Of a stretch of DNA of 41,380 nt, positions 1 through 8,021 are shown piece by piece. Numbering within the stretch: the first letter of the stretch is position 1; every line of letters starts with the position of its first letter. Origin of the DNA: an uncultured Lachnospiraceae bacterium (GTDB lineage: Bacteria > Bacillota > Clostridia > Lachnospirales > Lachnospiraceae); contig CANQVH010000031.1 in NCBI GenBank assembly GCA_947627245.1, forward strand, positions 1 to 41,380, written 5' to 3'. Position numbers and translations under genes: made by a program. Below the pieces are notes generated by a model, which saw only the letters and a program-made list of their open reading frames with translations, was not told where the DNA came from and did not search any database.

Positions 1-602
1 TTCTCCATGCAGAGGATCGACGCCGTCATGTCCACCACGCCGAGCTTGCGGTCGATCACCTCCTGAATCGAGATCTCGTCAAACTTCTTCGCCTGCGGAT
101 TGTCCTTCGGATCGCTGTCGTAGACTCCGTCCACCGACTTCGCGAGCAGGATCATCTCCGCCTCGATCTCGATCGCGCGAAGCACCGTGGCCGTATCCGT
201 CGAAAAGTACGGATGTCCCGTGCCGCCTGCCAGAAATACCACTCTGCCCTCCGCGAAATACTCCATCACCTTGTCCTTGGAAAAAAGCTCCGTAAACGCG
301 CCGCACGCGAACGGCGTCATCACGGCCGTGCGGATCCCGGCCGATCGAAAGATCTCCGAAACGTAAATACAGTTCATGACCGTCGCCAGCATGCCGATCT
401 GATCCGCCTTCGTCCGGTCAATGTTCTCGCTGGAACGCCCGCGCCAGAAATTTCCGCCTCCGATCACAACACCGATCTCCATGCCCTGATCCACAAGCGT
501 TTTCACCTGAAGAGCAACCTTCGTGACCGTCGGCTCGTCGAACCCGGTCTTCTTATCTCCCGCGAGCGCTTCTCCGCTCAGCTTCAAAAGTACCCGTTTC
601 AT
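1..602 (-). CDS. pyrH: UMP kinase (uridylate kinase), 3' end cut off by the window
   Basis: Phosphorylates UMP to UDP with ATP in the cytoplasm, a step of pyrimidine nucleotide synthesis. The translation begins MKRVLLKLSGEAL, the N-terminal strand and phosphate-binding loop of bacterial PyrH in the amino acid kinase family. It continues with the GGGNFWRG loop, a TADQIGMLATVMN-like helix (here KADQIGMLATVMN), the FLAGGTGHPYFSTDTAT segment and VDGVYDSDPK. The visible part is about 200 residues and stops just after VVDMTAS; the family is about 235-240 residues, so roughly 35-40 residues are missing to the left. The ATG at 602 follows GAGGAGGAGAAAT, a strong ribosome site. A -10-like TATACT lies at 658-663 with only a poor -35. 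Identification is secure from sequence motifs. Confidence 0.97.
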   Translation of the reverse strand, partial: MKRVLLKLSGEALAGDKKTGFDEPTVTKVALQVKTLVDQGMEIGVVIGGGNFWRGRSSENIDRTKADQIGMLATVMNCIYVSEIFRSAGIRTAVMTPFACGAFTELFSKDKVMEYFAEGRVVFLAGGTGHPYFSTDTATVLRAIEIEAEMILLAKSVDGVYDSDPKDNPQAKKFDEISIQEVIDRKLGVVDMTASILCME

Positions 603-696
603 ATTTCTCCTCCTCGACCGCGCCGTCTCGTCGCTGCGCGGCGCTTTGCCTATGCACAGTATATCAAAATCTCTTTGCGAAATCTACTATAATTTG

Positions 697-3426
697 CTAC
701 GCCGTTTTCATTTTTTGTTTCTTCTTCAGATAAAACTGCGACAGCCTTTTGACCCCGCTGCTCAGATAGCGGAACGTCGGCTCCGTGATGATCGCGAAGA
801 TCACCAGAAGCATCACGCACTTTTTGGAGATGGAAGTGATCGCAAAGATACCGCTGACAAAGATCATGCAGTAAAGCAGTCCCGCCACCATGCCAAACCA
901 CAAAAACCAGTGGTACTTCGTCATCGGGGAAGCGATCTGGTACAGGATCATCAGGCCCACGATCGCAAGCAGGATCGTGGACGACGTCGACACGTCGTTT
1001 GCGTCCACCCCGAACTCCATGCAGAACAGGTACAAGCCGCTGACTACAATAAAGTCGGTCAGCCCGCCCGGAAGCGCCTTGAACAGCACGTTGCTCAGGA
1101 AATGTCCTTTGATGCGGTCCGTATTCTGCTCCAGCGACATCACAAACGCCGGTATGCCGATCGTGAACATGCTAATCAGCGAGATTTGCGACGGCTCCAG
1201 CGGATAATTCACCATCAGGACGATGGAGAGGATCGACAGGAACAGCGAGAAAATATTCTTCACGAGGAACAGGCTCGCCGTACGCTCGATGTTGTTCACG
1301 ACACGTCTTCCCTCCGCCACCACCGCCGGCATTCTGGAGAAATCGGATTCCAGAAGCACGAGCTGCGCCACCTGAGCCGCCGCGTCGCTGCCGGAAGCCA
1401 TCGCTATGCTGCAGTCCGCATCCTTGAGCGCAAGCACATCGTTGACGCCGTCGCCGGTCATTGCCACCGTATGTCCCGCCGCCTTCAGCGCGCTGACAAG
1501 ACAGCGCTTCTGGTCTGGCGTCACGCGCCCGAACACCGCGTATTTGTCCGCCGCCTCGGTAAGCTCCTCGTCCGTGAGCGACGAAGTGTCCACATAGGCC
1601 TCCGCGCCGCGGATCCCGGCCTCCTTCGCCACCTCGGAAACGGTCACCGGATTGTCCCCGGAGATGACCTTGATCTGTACACCCTGCTCCGCGAAGTACG
1701 TGAACGTCTCCTTCGCCTTCTCCCTCACCGGGTTCGCGAGCAGCACCATGCCCATCGGCTCAACGCGCTCGCTCAGCGCCTGTCCGTCCAGCGTTCCGGA
1801 ATATTTCGCGAACACGACCGTGCGGAATCCCTGCCGGCTCCAACATTCGATCTGGGACGCATACTCCTCGTACTGTTCCCTCAGAACGGTCTCCGGCGCG
1901 CCGAGCACGTAGCTTGCGTCCTCGAAAACCGCGCCGCTGTATTTCGTCACCGAAGAGAAGGAGAAAACCTTCTCCGGACGCTTCCCACTGCGCTTGCGGA
2001 AGAAGTCCTTGATCGCCTTCATCGTGATATTGTCCGCCGCCATCGCCGCGGCGAAATCTCCGAGCGCGAGCTCGAACTCCGCCGACTCCTCTGCCGAGAA
2101 CGCCGGAAGCTCCGGCTGCGGCTGTTCACCCTGCAGCGACCCTGTCATCTGCTGCTCCGGCTGAGTCTGCACCTGTTCCTTGCCTGCTGCTATCCCTGAT
2201 ATTACCTCTCCCGCGCCGTCCTCACCGGTATTGCTCGCCGCCTCTGCGTTGTCCGGTGATATGACACCGTCCGGTCTTCCCGTCTCCATTTGCAGGCCGG
2301 CCCGCAGCGGAAGCGCCTTCTTGACCGTCATCGTGTTGTCCGTGATCGTCCCGGTCTTGTCGACGCAGAGCACATCCACACGCGCCAGCGTCTCGATGCA
2401 CTTCATGTTATGCACAAGCACCTTCTGCATGGCAAGACGCATCACGCTCACCGCCAGCGCCACGCTCGCGAGCAGGTACAGTCCCTCCGGGATCATGCCG
2501 AGGATCGCGGCAACCGTCGCCGTCACGCTCTCGCGGATCGAAGTTTTGTTGATAAAATGCTGCTGGCTGAACAAAATGACCGCGATCGGTATGATCAGAA
2601 CGCCGATAATCTTCACCAAGCGGTCCAGAGAACGTATCATCTCCGAGACCTCCTCGTCGTTCATTTCCTTCGCCTTCAGCGTAAGCTGCGATACATAGGA
2701 ATCCTCGCCGACTCGCTCTACCCTGCCGTAGCACTGCCCGGACACGATGAAGCTGCCCGAGAGCAGCGTATCCCCCTGCTTCTTGGAGATCGCGTCCGCC
2801 TCGCCCGTGATCAGAGATTCATTCACCAGAACCTCTCCTTCTTCCACGATCGCGTCCGCCGGGATCTGATTCCCCGCACCAAAGACGACGATGTCATCCA
2901 GCACAAGCTCCTCCGCAGGCACCTGCCGCTCCGCGCCGTCCCGCACCACCGTATTCTTCGGCGCGTTCAAGATGCGGAGATTGTCCAGCACCTTCTTGGA
3001 GCGCAACTCTTGGATGATACCGATCAGCGTGTTCCCGATGATGACCGGCAAAAACGTCAGGTCCCGGAACGAGCCCACCAAAATCAGCATCACCGCTATG
3101 ATAAAAAAGATCAGGTTAAAATAGGTAAAGATATTGCTGCAGATGATCTCTCTCTTAGATTTGGACGGAGCCTCGATTGCATGGTTCACCGCGCCCTGCG
3201 CGATGCGCTCCTGTACCTGCGCATCCGTCAGTCCCGTCGTCACCTCCGGCGTATGGCGCGTGATCGGCGGAACGATCCTCTCCGGAAGCTGAAACTCCTC
3301 CGAGATCACCTTCGTCCGAAGCAGCTTCTGCCGGAGCGATTTAATGTTGCGCCACAGATCCTTTCCCTGCTTCTCATTCGGTTTGATTAACTCATAATTT
3401 TCTTCGTTCAATTCTTCTTTTTCCAC
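697..3426 (-). CDS. P-type cation-transporting ATPase (HAD-IC family, Exp7/Ca2+-ATPase-like)
   Basis: Membrane ion pump of 909 residues with GTG start at 3426, preceded by AGAGGA. Seen: a cytoplasmic N-terminus of about 95 residues, first membrane pair near 98-135, actuator loop TGEA (208-211), PEGL in the ion-binding helix M4 (313-316), the phosphorylated Asp356 in DKTGTIT, SGDNPVT (589-595), the hinge TGDGVND (657-663) and several C-terminal helices. PEGL and the lack of a metal-binding CPC motif or N-terminal heavy-metal domains argue for a type II-like pump of alkali or alkaline-earth cations rather than a copper or zinc exporter; the ion cannot be read from sequence. Odd: a Gln/Glu/Gly/Ala-rich insert of about 70 residues (about 375-445) between the phosphorylation site and the nucleotide domain, and LGAPE where most relatives have a KGA-type motif. 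It stands alone, with its own promoter candidate. Confidence 0.9.
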   Translation of the reverse strand: MEKEELNEENYELIKPNEKQGKDLWRNIKSLRQKLLRTKVISEEFQLPERIVPPITRHTPEVTTGLTDAQVQERIAQGAVNHAIEAPSKSKREIICSNIFTYFNLIFFIIAVMLILVGSFRDLTFLPVIIGNTLIGIIQELRSKKVLDNLRILNAPKNTVVRDGAERQVPAEELVLDDIVVFGAGNQIPADAIVEEGEVLVNESLITGEADAISKKQGDTLLSGSFIVSGQCYGRVERVGEDSYVSQLTLKAKEMNDEEVSEMIRSLDRLVKIIGVLIIPIAVILFSQQHFINKTSIRESVTATVAAILGMIPEGLYLLASVALAVSVMRLAMQKVLVHNMKCIETLARVDVLCVDKTGTITDNTMTVKKALPLRAGLQMETGRPDGVISPDNAEAASNTGEDGAGEVISGIAAGKEQVQTQPEQQMTGSLQGEQPQPELPAFSAEESAEFELALGDFAAAMAADNITMKAIKDFFRKRSGKRPEKVFSFSSVTKYSGAVFEDASYVLGAPETVLREQYEEYASQIECWSRQGFRTVVFAKYSGTLDGQALSERVEPMGMVLLANPVREKAKETFTYFAEQGVQIKVISGDNPVTVSEVAKEAGIRGAEAYVDTSSLTDEELTEAADKYAVFGRVTPDQKRCLVSALKAAGHTVAMTGDGVNDVLALKDADCSIAMASGSDAAAQVAQLVLLESDFSRMPAVVAEGRRVVNNIERTASLFLVKNIFSLFLSILSIVLMVNYPLEPSQISLISMFTIGIPAFVMSLEQNTDRIKGHFLSNVLFKALPGGLTDFIVVSGLYLFCMEFGVDANDVSTSSTILLAIVGLMILYQIASPMTKYHWFLWFGMVAGLLYCMIFVSGIFAITSISKKCVMLLVIFAIITEPTFRYLSSGVKRLSQFYLKKKQKMKTA

Positions 3427-3512
3427 GTTTGAGTCCTCTTCCTTTACGGGATATCGTCCTGCGCAGCCCCGCCCTCCCTAATATTTCGGCGCGGCCGCAG
3501 GCTTCCGCGATA

Positions 3513-3541
3513 ATCTTACCATACTTCACCGCATTTTTTAA
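3513..3541 (-). promoter_or_regulatory. sigma-A promoter candidate for the P-type ATPase gene
   Basis: On the minus strand TTAAAA (3536-3541), a 17-nt spacer and TAAGAT (3513-3518), with TGG just upstream giving an extended -10. It points at the ATPase gene and leaves a leader of about 80 nt. The -35 is weak (4 of 6). Confidence 0.5.
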
Positions 3542-3581
3542 CCCCGCAAATTCTGAAATTTTGGTAAATATTTTGAATTTC

Positions 3582-3610
3582 TTGTAACCTGCGGCAAATT
3601 CTGATATACT
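3582..3610 (+). promoter_or_regulatory. sigma-A promoter for the leader and the CapK-like gene
   Basis: TTGTAA (3582-3587), 17-nt spacer, TATACT (3605-3610) on the plus strand. The start of transcription would be near 3617, so the mRNA would carry about 440 untranslated nucleotides before the gene at 4059. It diverges from the ATPase promoter. An 11-nt direct repeat, GCAAATTCTGA, lies at about 3546-3556 and 3593-3603, the second copy inside the spacer. Confidence 0.6.
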
Positions 3611-3616
3611 CGTGTA

Positions 3617-4058
3617 TAGCTCAATACGATATACGGACGCCCGACAGGAATTGTCGATGCCAATGCAAACGCGCTTCCGCTCGGATCGGTCACGCAGCGG
3701 TGCTAAGCTCATGCTTTGCATTCGCTAAGTACCGGCGGACCTCTACGGTTTGCCTTGGCATCGCAATTCCCTGTTCGGGCTGTGTAGTCTGCGAACGAAA
3801 CAGCCGCAAAAGAGTCGGATGTTGCCTGTCCGCAAGCAAACGATAGGCAGTTCGACGCAGATTCGTGAGCATAGCGACAACTGTCGGAGCATGTTTGAGC
3901 GCAGCGAGTTTGCGGAGACAGTTGTCAATAAGCGGCGCCCTAAAGGACTAGCTTCGCGTCGGAGCCGAATCAAGGAGAACAACTTGTTTGCGGTGGGCAG
4001 GCACATCGGCTCTTGCGGCGTCCGGTTGTTCACTAAACATGAATAGGAGACATCCGCG
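3617..4058 (+). other. Long structured leader or non-coding RNA element, function unknown
   Basis: No convincing gene lies here: short open frames exist on both strands but lack good ribosome sites and family resemblance. Inverted repeats are dense. (1) 3639-3670 pairs with 3748-3780, about 30 base pairs with one mismatch and three single-base bulges, enclosing a 77-nt region. (2) 3823-3830 pairs with 3842-3849 (8 bp including one G-U). (3) 3876-3885 pairs with 3917-3926, a perfect 10 bp (GACAACTGTC/GACAGTTGTC). (4) 3962-3968 with 4006-4012 and 3977-3983 with 4025-4031, two perfect 7-bp helices in crossing order, a possible pseudoknot just before the ribosome site AGGAGA. I do not recognise it as a named riboswitch. 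It could be a cis-regulatory leader, an independent structured RNA or a remnant of a repetitive element. Confidence 0.5.
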
Positions 4059-5369
4059 ATGGGATTTCAGATACAAAAAAAACTGTTCAACGTATTCACC
4101 TTTGCCTATCTTCTGCGGCTGGATCGGAAGCTCACGGGCGATCCGGCGAAGATCAGGGCGCGCCAAAACCGCAACGTGCATAAGCTCATGAAGTGCGCGT
4201 ATGAGATTCCTTTCTATCGGAAGCGTTTTGACGAGAACCGCCTGACGCCGGACGATTTTCACTGCGCGGAGGATCTCGCTAAGTTCCCCCTGCTCACCAA
4301 GGACGAGCTGCGCGGCTGGATGAAGGAGCTCTACGACACGCATCCGGAGTCCCGCGACAGTTGGGATTGCACAAGCACAAGCGGATCGACCGGCGTGCCG
4401 CTCCGCCTCTATCAGTCGCAGCGCGAGCATGCCTACACGAACGCAAACTGGATCCGTGTCCTGATGTCGTTCGGCTACAATCCGTTCTTCGGCAAAATGA
4501 TTACGTTCGAATCGAGCTATCGGACCGAAAAGAAAGCGCAGGACTCTTTTCTGCAAAAGTTCGGCATCCTGCGCCGCCGCAAGCTCTCCGAGAAGCGCTG
4601 CGAGACGGACGAGGGCATGCGTGAGGTGATCGCCGAGCTCAACGAATACGCGCCGGATCTGATCTGCCTGCGCAAGAACTGTATCGTACGCATTGCACTT
4701 TTTGCGCAGCAGCACGGACTTACGATCCGTCATCCGAAATGGTACATCCCGGTCAGCGAGATGGTTGACGAGATCACGGTCAATACGCTTGAGCGGACGT
4801 TCGGCCCGAATCTGGTCGACGCCTACGGCAGCGACGAGACCGGGAGCTGCATTATCAAGCATCCGGGCAAGGATTACTTTGTCATCTGCAACGACACGCA
4901 TGTCGCCAATATTTATGATAAGGCCAACCGCCTTGCAGACAACGGGCGGATCATCCTGACGCCATTGTTCAAGACGGAATTTCCGCTTATCAACTACGAC
5001 ATCGGCGATGAAGCTTCCTCCTATATGAAGGACGGCGTGCGCTATATCACAAAGATTCACGGGCGGATGAACGATCTGGTAAAGCACGAAGATGGCCGCG
5101 AGACCTCCGTCCTCGAGCTGCGCAAGATTCCGAACGGGATCACCGGAGTCGCCCAGTTCCGCTATGTGCAGGAATCCTATCATGACCTGCGCGTCGAGCT
5201 CGTGCGCGACCCGGAAGACGACGCATATACGCAGAAGGAGATCTCCGCCTATTTCCGCGAACGACTGACGCAGCTCTACGGCGACGAATTCCGCATCCGA
5301 ATCGAATGGCTTGACGTCATCCCGCCGGATCCGAACGGGAAGCTGCGCTGCTTCGTGCGGGCGTTCTAA
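4059..5369 (+). CDS. PaaK/CapK-like adenylate-forming enzyme (phenylacetate-CoA ligase family)
   Basis: A 436-residue member of the ANL-type adenylating enzymes, of the subgroup found in capsule and other surface polysaccharide clusters (CapK-like) and related to phenylacetate-CoA ligase. Seen: the ATP-binding loop TSTSGSTGVPL near residues 103-113, YGSDETGS (adenine-binding region) near 264-271, and YDIGDE near 305-310, where the Asp would contact ribose. The C-terminal part has ITKIHGRMND and ends PDPNGKLRCF, typical of the small lid domain. Such enzymes activate a carboxylic acid as an acyl-AMP; the substrate here is unknown. ATG at 4059 follows AGGAGACATCCGCG. The next gene, a flippase, starts 12 nt after the stop, so the two probably form an operon behind the long structured leader. 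Confidence 0.85.
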   Translation: MGFQIQKKLFNVFTFAYLLRLDRKLTGDPAKIRARQNRNVHKLMKCAYEIPFYRKRFDENRLTPDDFHCAEDLAKFPLLTKDELRGWMKELYDTHPESRDSWDCTSTSGSTGVPLRLYQSQREHAYTNANWIRVLMSFGYNPFFGKMITFESSYRTEKKAQDSFLQKFGILRRRKLSEKRCETDEGMREVIAELNEYAPDLICLRKNCIVRIALFAQQHGLTIRHPKWYIPVSEMVDEITVNTLERTFGPNLVDAYGSDETGSCIIKHPGKDYFVICNDTHVANIYDKANRLADNGRIILTPLFKTEFPLINYDIGDEASSYMKDGVRYITKIHGRMNDLVKHEDGRETSVLELRKIPNGITGVAQFRYVQESYHDLRVELVRDPEDDAYTQKEISAYFRERLTQLYGDEFRIRIEWLDVIPPDPNGKLRCFVRAF

Positions 5370-5381
5370 AGGAGATGCGAT

Positions 5382-6842
5382 ATGTCCGACCAGTCGAAGA
5401 AATCCTTGAATAAGACTGCTCTTACCGCCGGGATCTTCTATGTCGTGGCGCAGCTTTTTGTGCGCGGAATCACGTTTCTGATGACTCCGGTCTACACCAG
5501 ACTGCTCTCCAAGCCGCAGTACAACCAAGTCAAGGTCTTCGAATCGTGGCTCCTGATCCTGATGCCGGTCTTCTCTCTGTGCCTGTGGCGCAGCGTCGAG
5601 CGCGCAAAGTACGACGTGAAGGAGCGCTTCAACGAATACGTTTCCAGCGTGCACACCCTGTCTTATCTCTCGATCAGCGTATTTTTCGGACTGTTTCTGC
5701 TCTTCAAGGATCCGATCCAGAATCTCTGTCTGGCGACGAATTTCGTCCTGACCGATTTCATGCTGTACATCATGTTTCTGTATCTGTACGCGCACACGAG
5801 CATTTTTTATTTTCAGAGACGTGAAAAACAGATGATGCGCTACAAGGCGAGCACCATATTCACGGCGGCCACCGTCGTCCCCGCGACGCTTTTGTCCGTC
5901 CTTCTGATCTGGCTCGGCAAAAAAAACGGCCACGAGGACGCTCTCGTGGCGCTGCGCATCGGCGGCTATTATATCCCGATGATCCTCGGCGGTTTCTTTG
6001 TCGCCGCGCTTATGATCGCGCAGGGAAAAAAGATCATCGATCTCGGCTACTGGCGCTACGCGCTGAAGTTCAGTCTGCCGCTAATCCCGGAGGTGCTGTC
6101 CATCCAGATCATGAATCAGGCGGACCGTCTCATGGTTACCTCAATCACCGGCGAGATCTGCGGCGCCATCTTCTCACTCGCGACGACCGTCTCTTACATC
6201 ATCTGGATCCTCGAGGACGCGGTCTGGAACGCTTGGCTCCCGTGGATGTATGAAAAGATCTCGCGCAGGGAAGGAAAAGAGATCGAGCACTATTGGAAAA
6301 TCCTCATGCACATTTTCGGCGTCATCTCATGGCTGCTCGTGCTCTTCGCCCCGGAAATCATCCTGATTCTCGGAGGCAAAAGCTACCGCGAAGCGGTCTA
6401 CCTGATCGCGCCGATGGTGACCGGCACGCTGTTCCGCTTCTACAGCTACAGCTACACCGCGATCCAGAACTATCATAAGAAGACCGGCTTCGTCGCCGCG
6501 TCGACCGTGTCCGTCATGTTCCTGAACGTGGTGCTGAACTATGTCTTTATCCTTCTGTTCGGGTACCGCGCGGCCGCCTATACGACTGCGTTCAGCTATC
6601 TCGTGCTCATGTGCATGCAGGCATACATGGAAAAACGCCTGACCGGCGAACAACTGATCCCGCTGCCCCGGACGGCGTTTATCTCCTGCGCATATTTTGT
6701 TCTCTGTGTCGCGACGATGCTTCTCTTCGACGCTCCGTCGCTTATCCGTTATGCTCTCTTCGTCTGCCTGCTGCCGCTTGGCGCGCGCTTCGCTCTGCCG
6801 AACCTGAAATCGATCCTGCAGATCATTCGGCGAAATCGTTAA
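5382..6842 (+). CDS. Wzx-like oligosaccharide flippase (MOP superfamily)
   Basis: Integral membrane protein of 486 residues with about 12-14 hydrophobic helices spread along its whole length, in the polysaccharide transporter branch of the MOP/MATE superfamily. The N-terminus has LFVRGITFLMTPVYTRLLSK, a usual beginning for this family (first helix followed by the P-YTR-L motif). Family members move lipid-linked oligosaccharides from the inner to the outer face of the membrane. The start at 5382 follows AAAGGAGATGCGAT. It lies directly behind the CapK-like ligase and converges on the ATP-grasp gene, leaving only 3 nt between the two stop codons. The carried substrate is unknown; a polysaccharide or modified lipid precursor is inferred. 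Confidence 0.88.
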   Translation: MSDQSKKSLNKTALTAGIFYVVAQLFVRGITFLMTPVYTRLLSKPQYNQVKVFESWLLILMPVFSLCLWRSVERAKYDVKERFNEYVSSVHTLSYLSISVFFGLFLLFKDPIQNLCLATNFVLTDFMLYIMFLYLYAHTSIFYFQRREKQMMRYKASTIFTAATVVPATLLSVLLIWLGKKNGHEDALVALRIGGYYIPMILGGFFVAALMIAQGKKIIDLGYWRYALKFSLPLIPEVLSIQIMNQADRLMVTSITGEICGAIFSLATTVSYIIWILEDAVWNAWLPWMYEKISRREGKEIEHYWKILMHIFGVISWLLVLFAPEIILILGGKSYREAVYLIAPMVTGTLFRFYSYSYTAIQNYHKKTGFVAASTVSVMFLNVVLNYVFILLFGYRAAAYTTAFSYLVLMCMQAYMEKRLTGEQLIPLPRTAFISCAYFVLCVATMLLFDAPSLIRYALFVCLLPLGARFALPNLKSILQIIRRNR

Positions 6843-6845
6843 ACT

Positions 6846-8021
6846 TTACTCCACCGTGATCCGTATCTTCGAAAGCGCCTCGTCCAGCTTCTTCACCGCC
6901 GCGTCCAGCGTCTCGCCCTTCGCGATCACATGTCCGATGCGGTGCGGCCCCACGCGGAATTTCTTCACCTCGTCCCCGACGCCGTAGTCAAAGTGAATCT
7001 CGTAGATATCCTCGTCCGGCTCATTCCTGTTCTCGATTGAGGTGATCCTGCCGTCCCTGTCGCTGCGAAGCAGCATGCTCGCATTCGCCACCGCGCGCTC
7101 CTGCGGAAACTCCACGTCCTCGCCGAGCGCGGCCTGAATCAGCTTCTCGTAATAATCGAATCCGTAATAAATGGAGACCAGCTCCGCGAGGCACGTCGCC
7201 CCGGATCTTCCTCCGAGCTCCAGCACATAGGTTTTCCCATCCTTCAGGATAAAGTCCGCGTTGATCGCGCAGTTGTCGAGTCCCATCGCCTCGATCGCCT
7301 TCGTAAGCTGCGCCTTCGTGTCCTCGACGATCTCCGGCGCGAGCGCATACGGCGCGAAATGTCCGACCGGCACGCCCGTGTCTCCCTGAAACACATAATC
7401 GCCGTGCGGCAAAATGAACTTCACCTCTCCGCGGTACACGAACGCCTGCGCGCCGAACTCCTCTCCCTCGATAAACTCTTCCACGATAAAGAAATCCGTG
7501 CGCGTGTTTGCCTTCACCAGCGCGCGCGCCGGCTCGAACTCCTCCCGGGAATTCACGCGGATGATGCCCCGGCTCCCGGACGTATCGACCGCTTTAAAGA
7601 TCAGCGGAAAATTCAGTCCCTCGGTCTTCTCGTAAATATCGTCCTCGAATGAGACCTCGCGGAACCGCGCGGTGCGCACCCCGTACTCCTCATATTTCTT
7701 TTTCATCAGGATCTTGTTGGAGGCGATCTTCGCCGCCTCAAAGCTCAGCCCGGTAAGCCCAAGCTCATCGCAGACCTTGCCGATCGTAATCACGGCGACA
7801 TCCGTCCCCGCCGTGACGATACCGTCAATCTTCTCCCGCTTCGCCACCTCCAGAATCCGCTCGTAGTCCACCGTGTTCTCATAGCAGCACTGGTCGGCCA
7901 CCGCAAAGCCCGGATAATTTCCCGGAATGCTGACCGCGATCGTGTAGATCCCCATCTTCTTCGCTTTCTCGATCAACGGCACCTGATAGATCCCGGCGCC
8001 CATAATCATCAGTTTCTTCAT
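6846..8021 (-). CDS. ATP-grasp ligase (carboxylate-amine/thiol ligase type)
   Basis: Soluble 391-residue protein. The N-terminal pre-ATP-grasp fold begins MKKLMIMGAGIYQVPLIEKA, as in PurK/CarB-like enzymes, and is followed by IDGIVTAGTDVAV. The ATP-grasp core has SNKILMKKKYEEYGV, PLIFKAVDTSGSRGI (the Lys and glycine-rich loop), FIVEEFIEGEEFG (adenine-binding hinge) and the metal ligands in INADFILKDGKTYVLELGGRSG. These enzymes join a carboxylate, through an acyl phosphate, to an amine or other nucleophile; the substrate cannot be read here. Its ATG overlaps the stop of the preceding glycosyltransferase (ATGA), with AAAGGAGAAAGC as ribosome site, so it is translationally coupled to that gene. 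It may decorate a glycan precursor with an amino acid or similar group (inference only). Confidence 0.85.
   Translation of the reverse strand: MKKLMIMGAGIYQVPLIEKAKKMGIYTIAVSIPGNYPGFAVADQCCYENTVDYERILEVAKREKIDGIVTAGTDVAVITIGKVCDELGLTGLSFEAAKIASNKILMKKKYEEYGVRTARFREVSFEDDIYEKTEGLNFPLIFKAVDTSGSRGIIRVNSREEFEPARALVKANTRTDFFIVEEFIEGEEFGAQAFVYRGEVKFILPHGDYVFQGDTGVPVGHFAPYALAPEIVEDTKAQLTKAIEAMGLDNCAINADFILKDGKTYVLELGGRSGATCLAELVSIYYGFDYYEKLIQAALGEDVEFPQERAVANASMLLRSDRDGRITSIENRNEPDEDIYEIHFDYGVGDEVKKFRVGPHRIGHVIAKGETLDAAVKKLDEALSKIRITVE

Noticed and set aside
3690-4046. Small ORFs in the gap at 3427-4058 on both strands
   Set aside because: They have no ribosome sites, follow the inverted repeats of the structured region, and their peptides show no domain; I treat the region as RNA or repeat.
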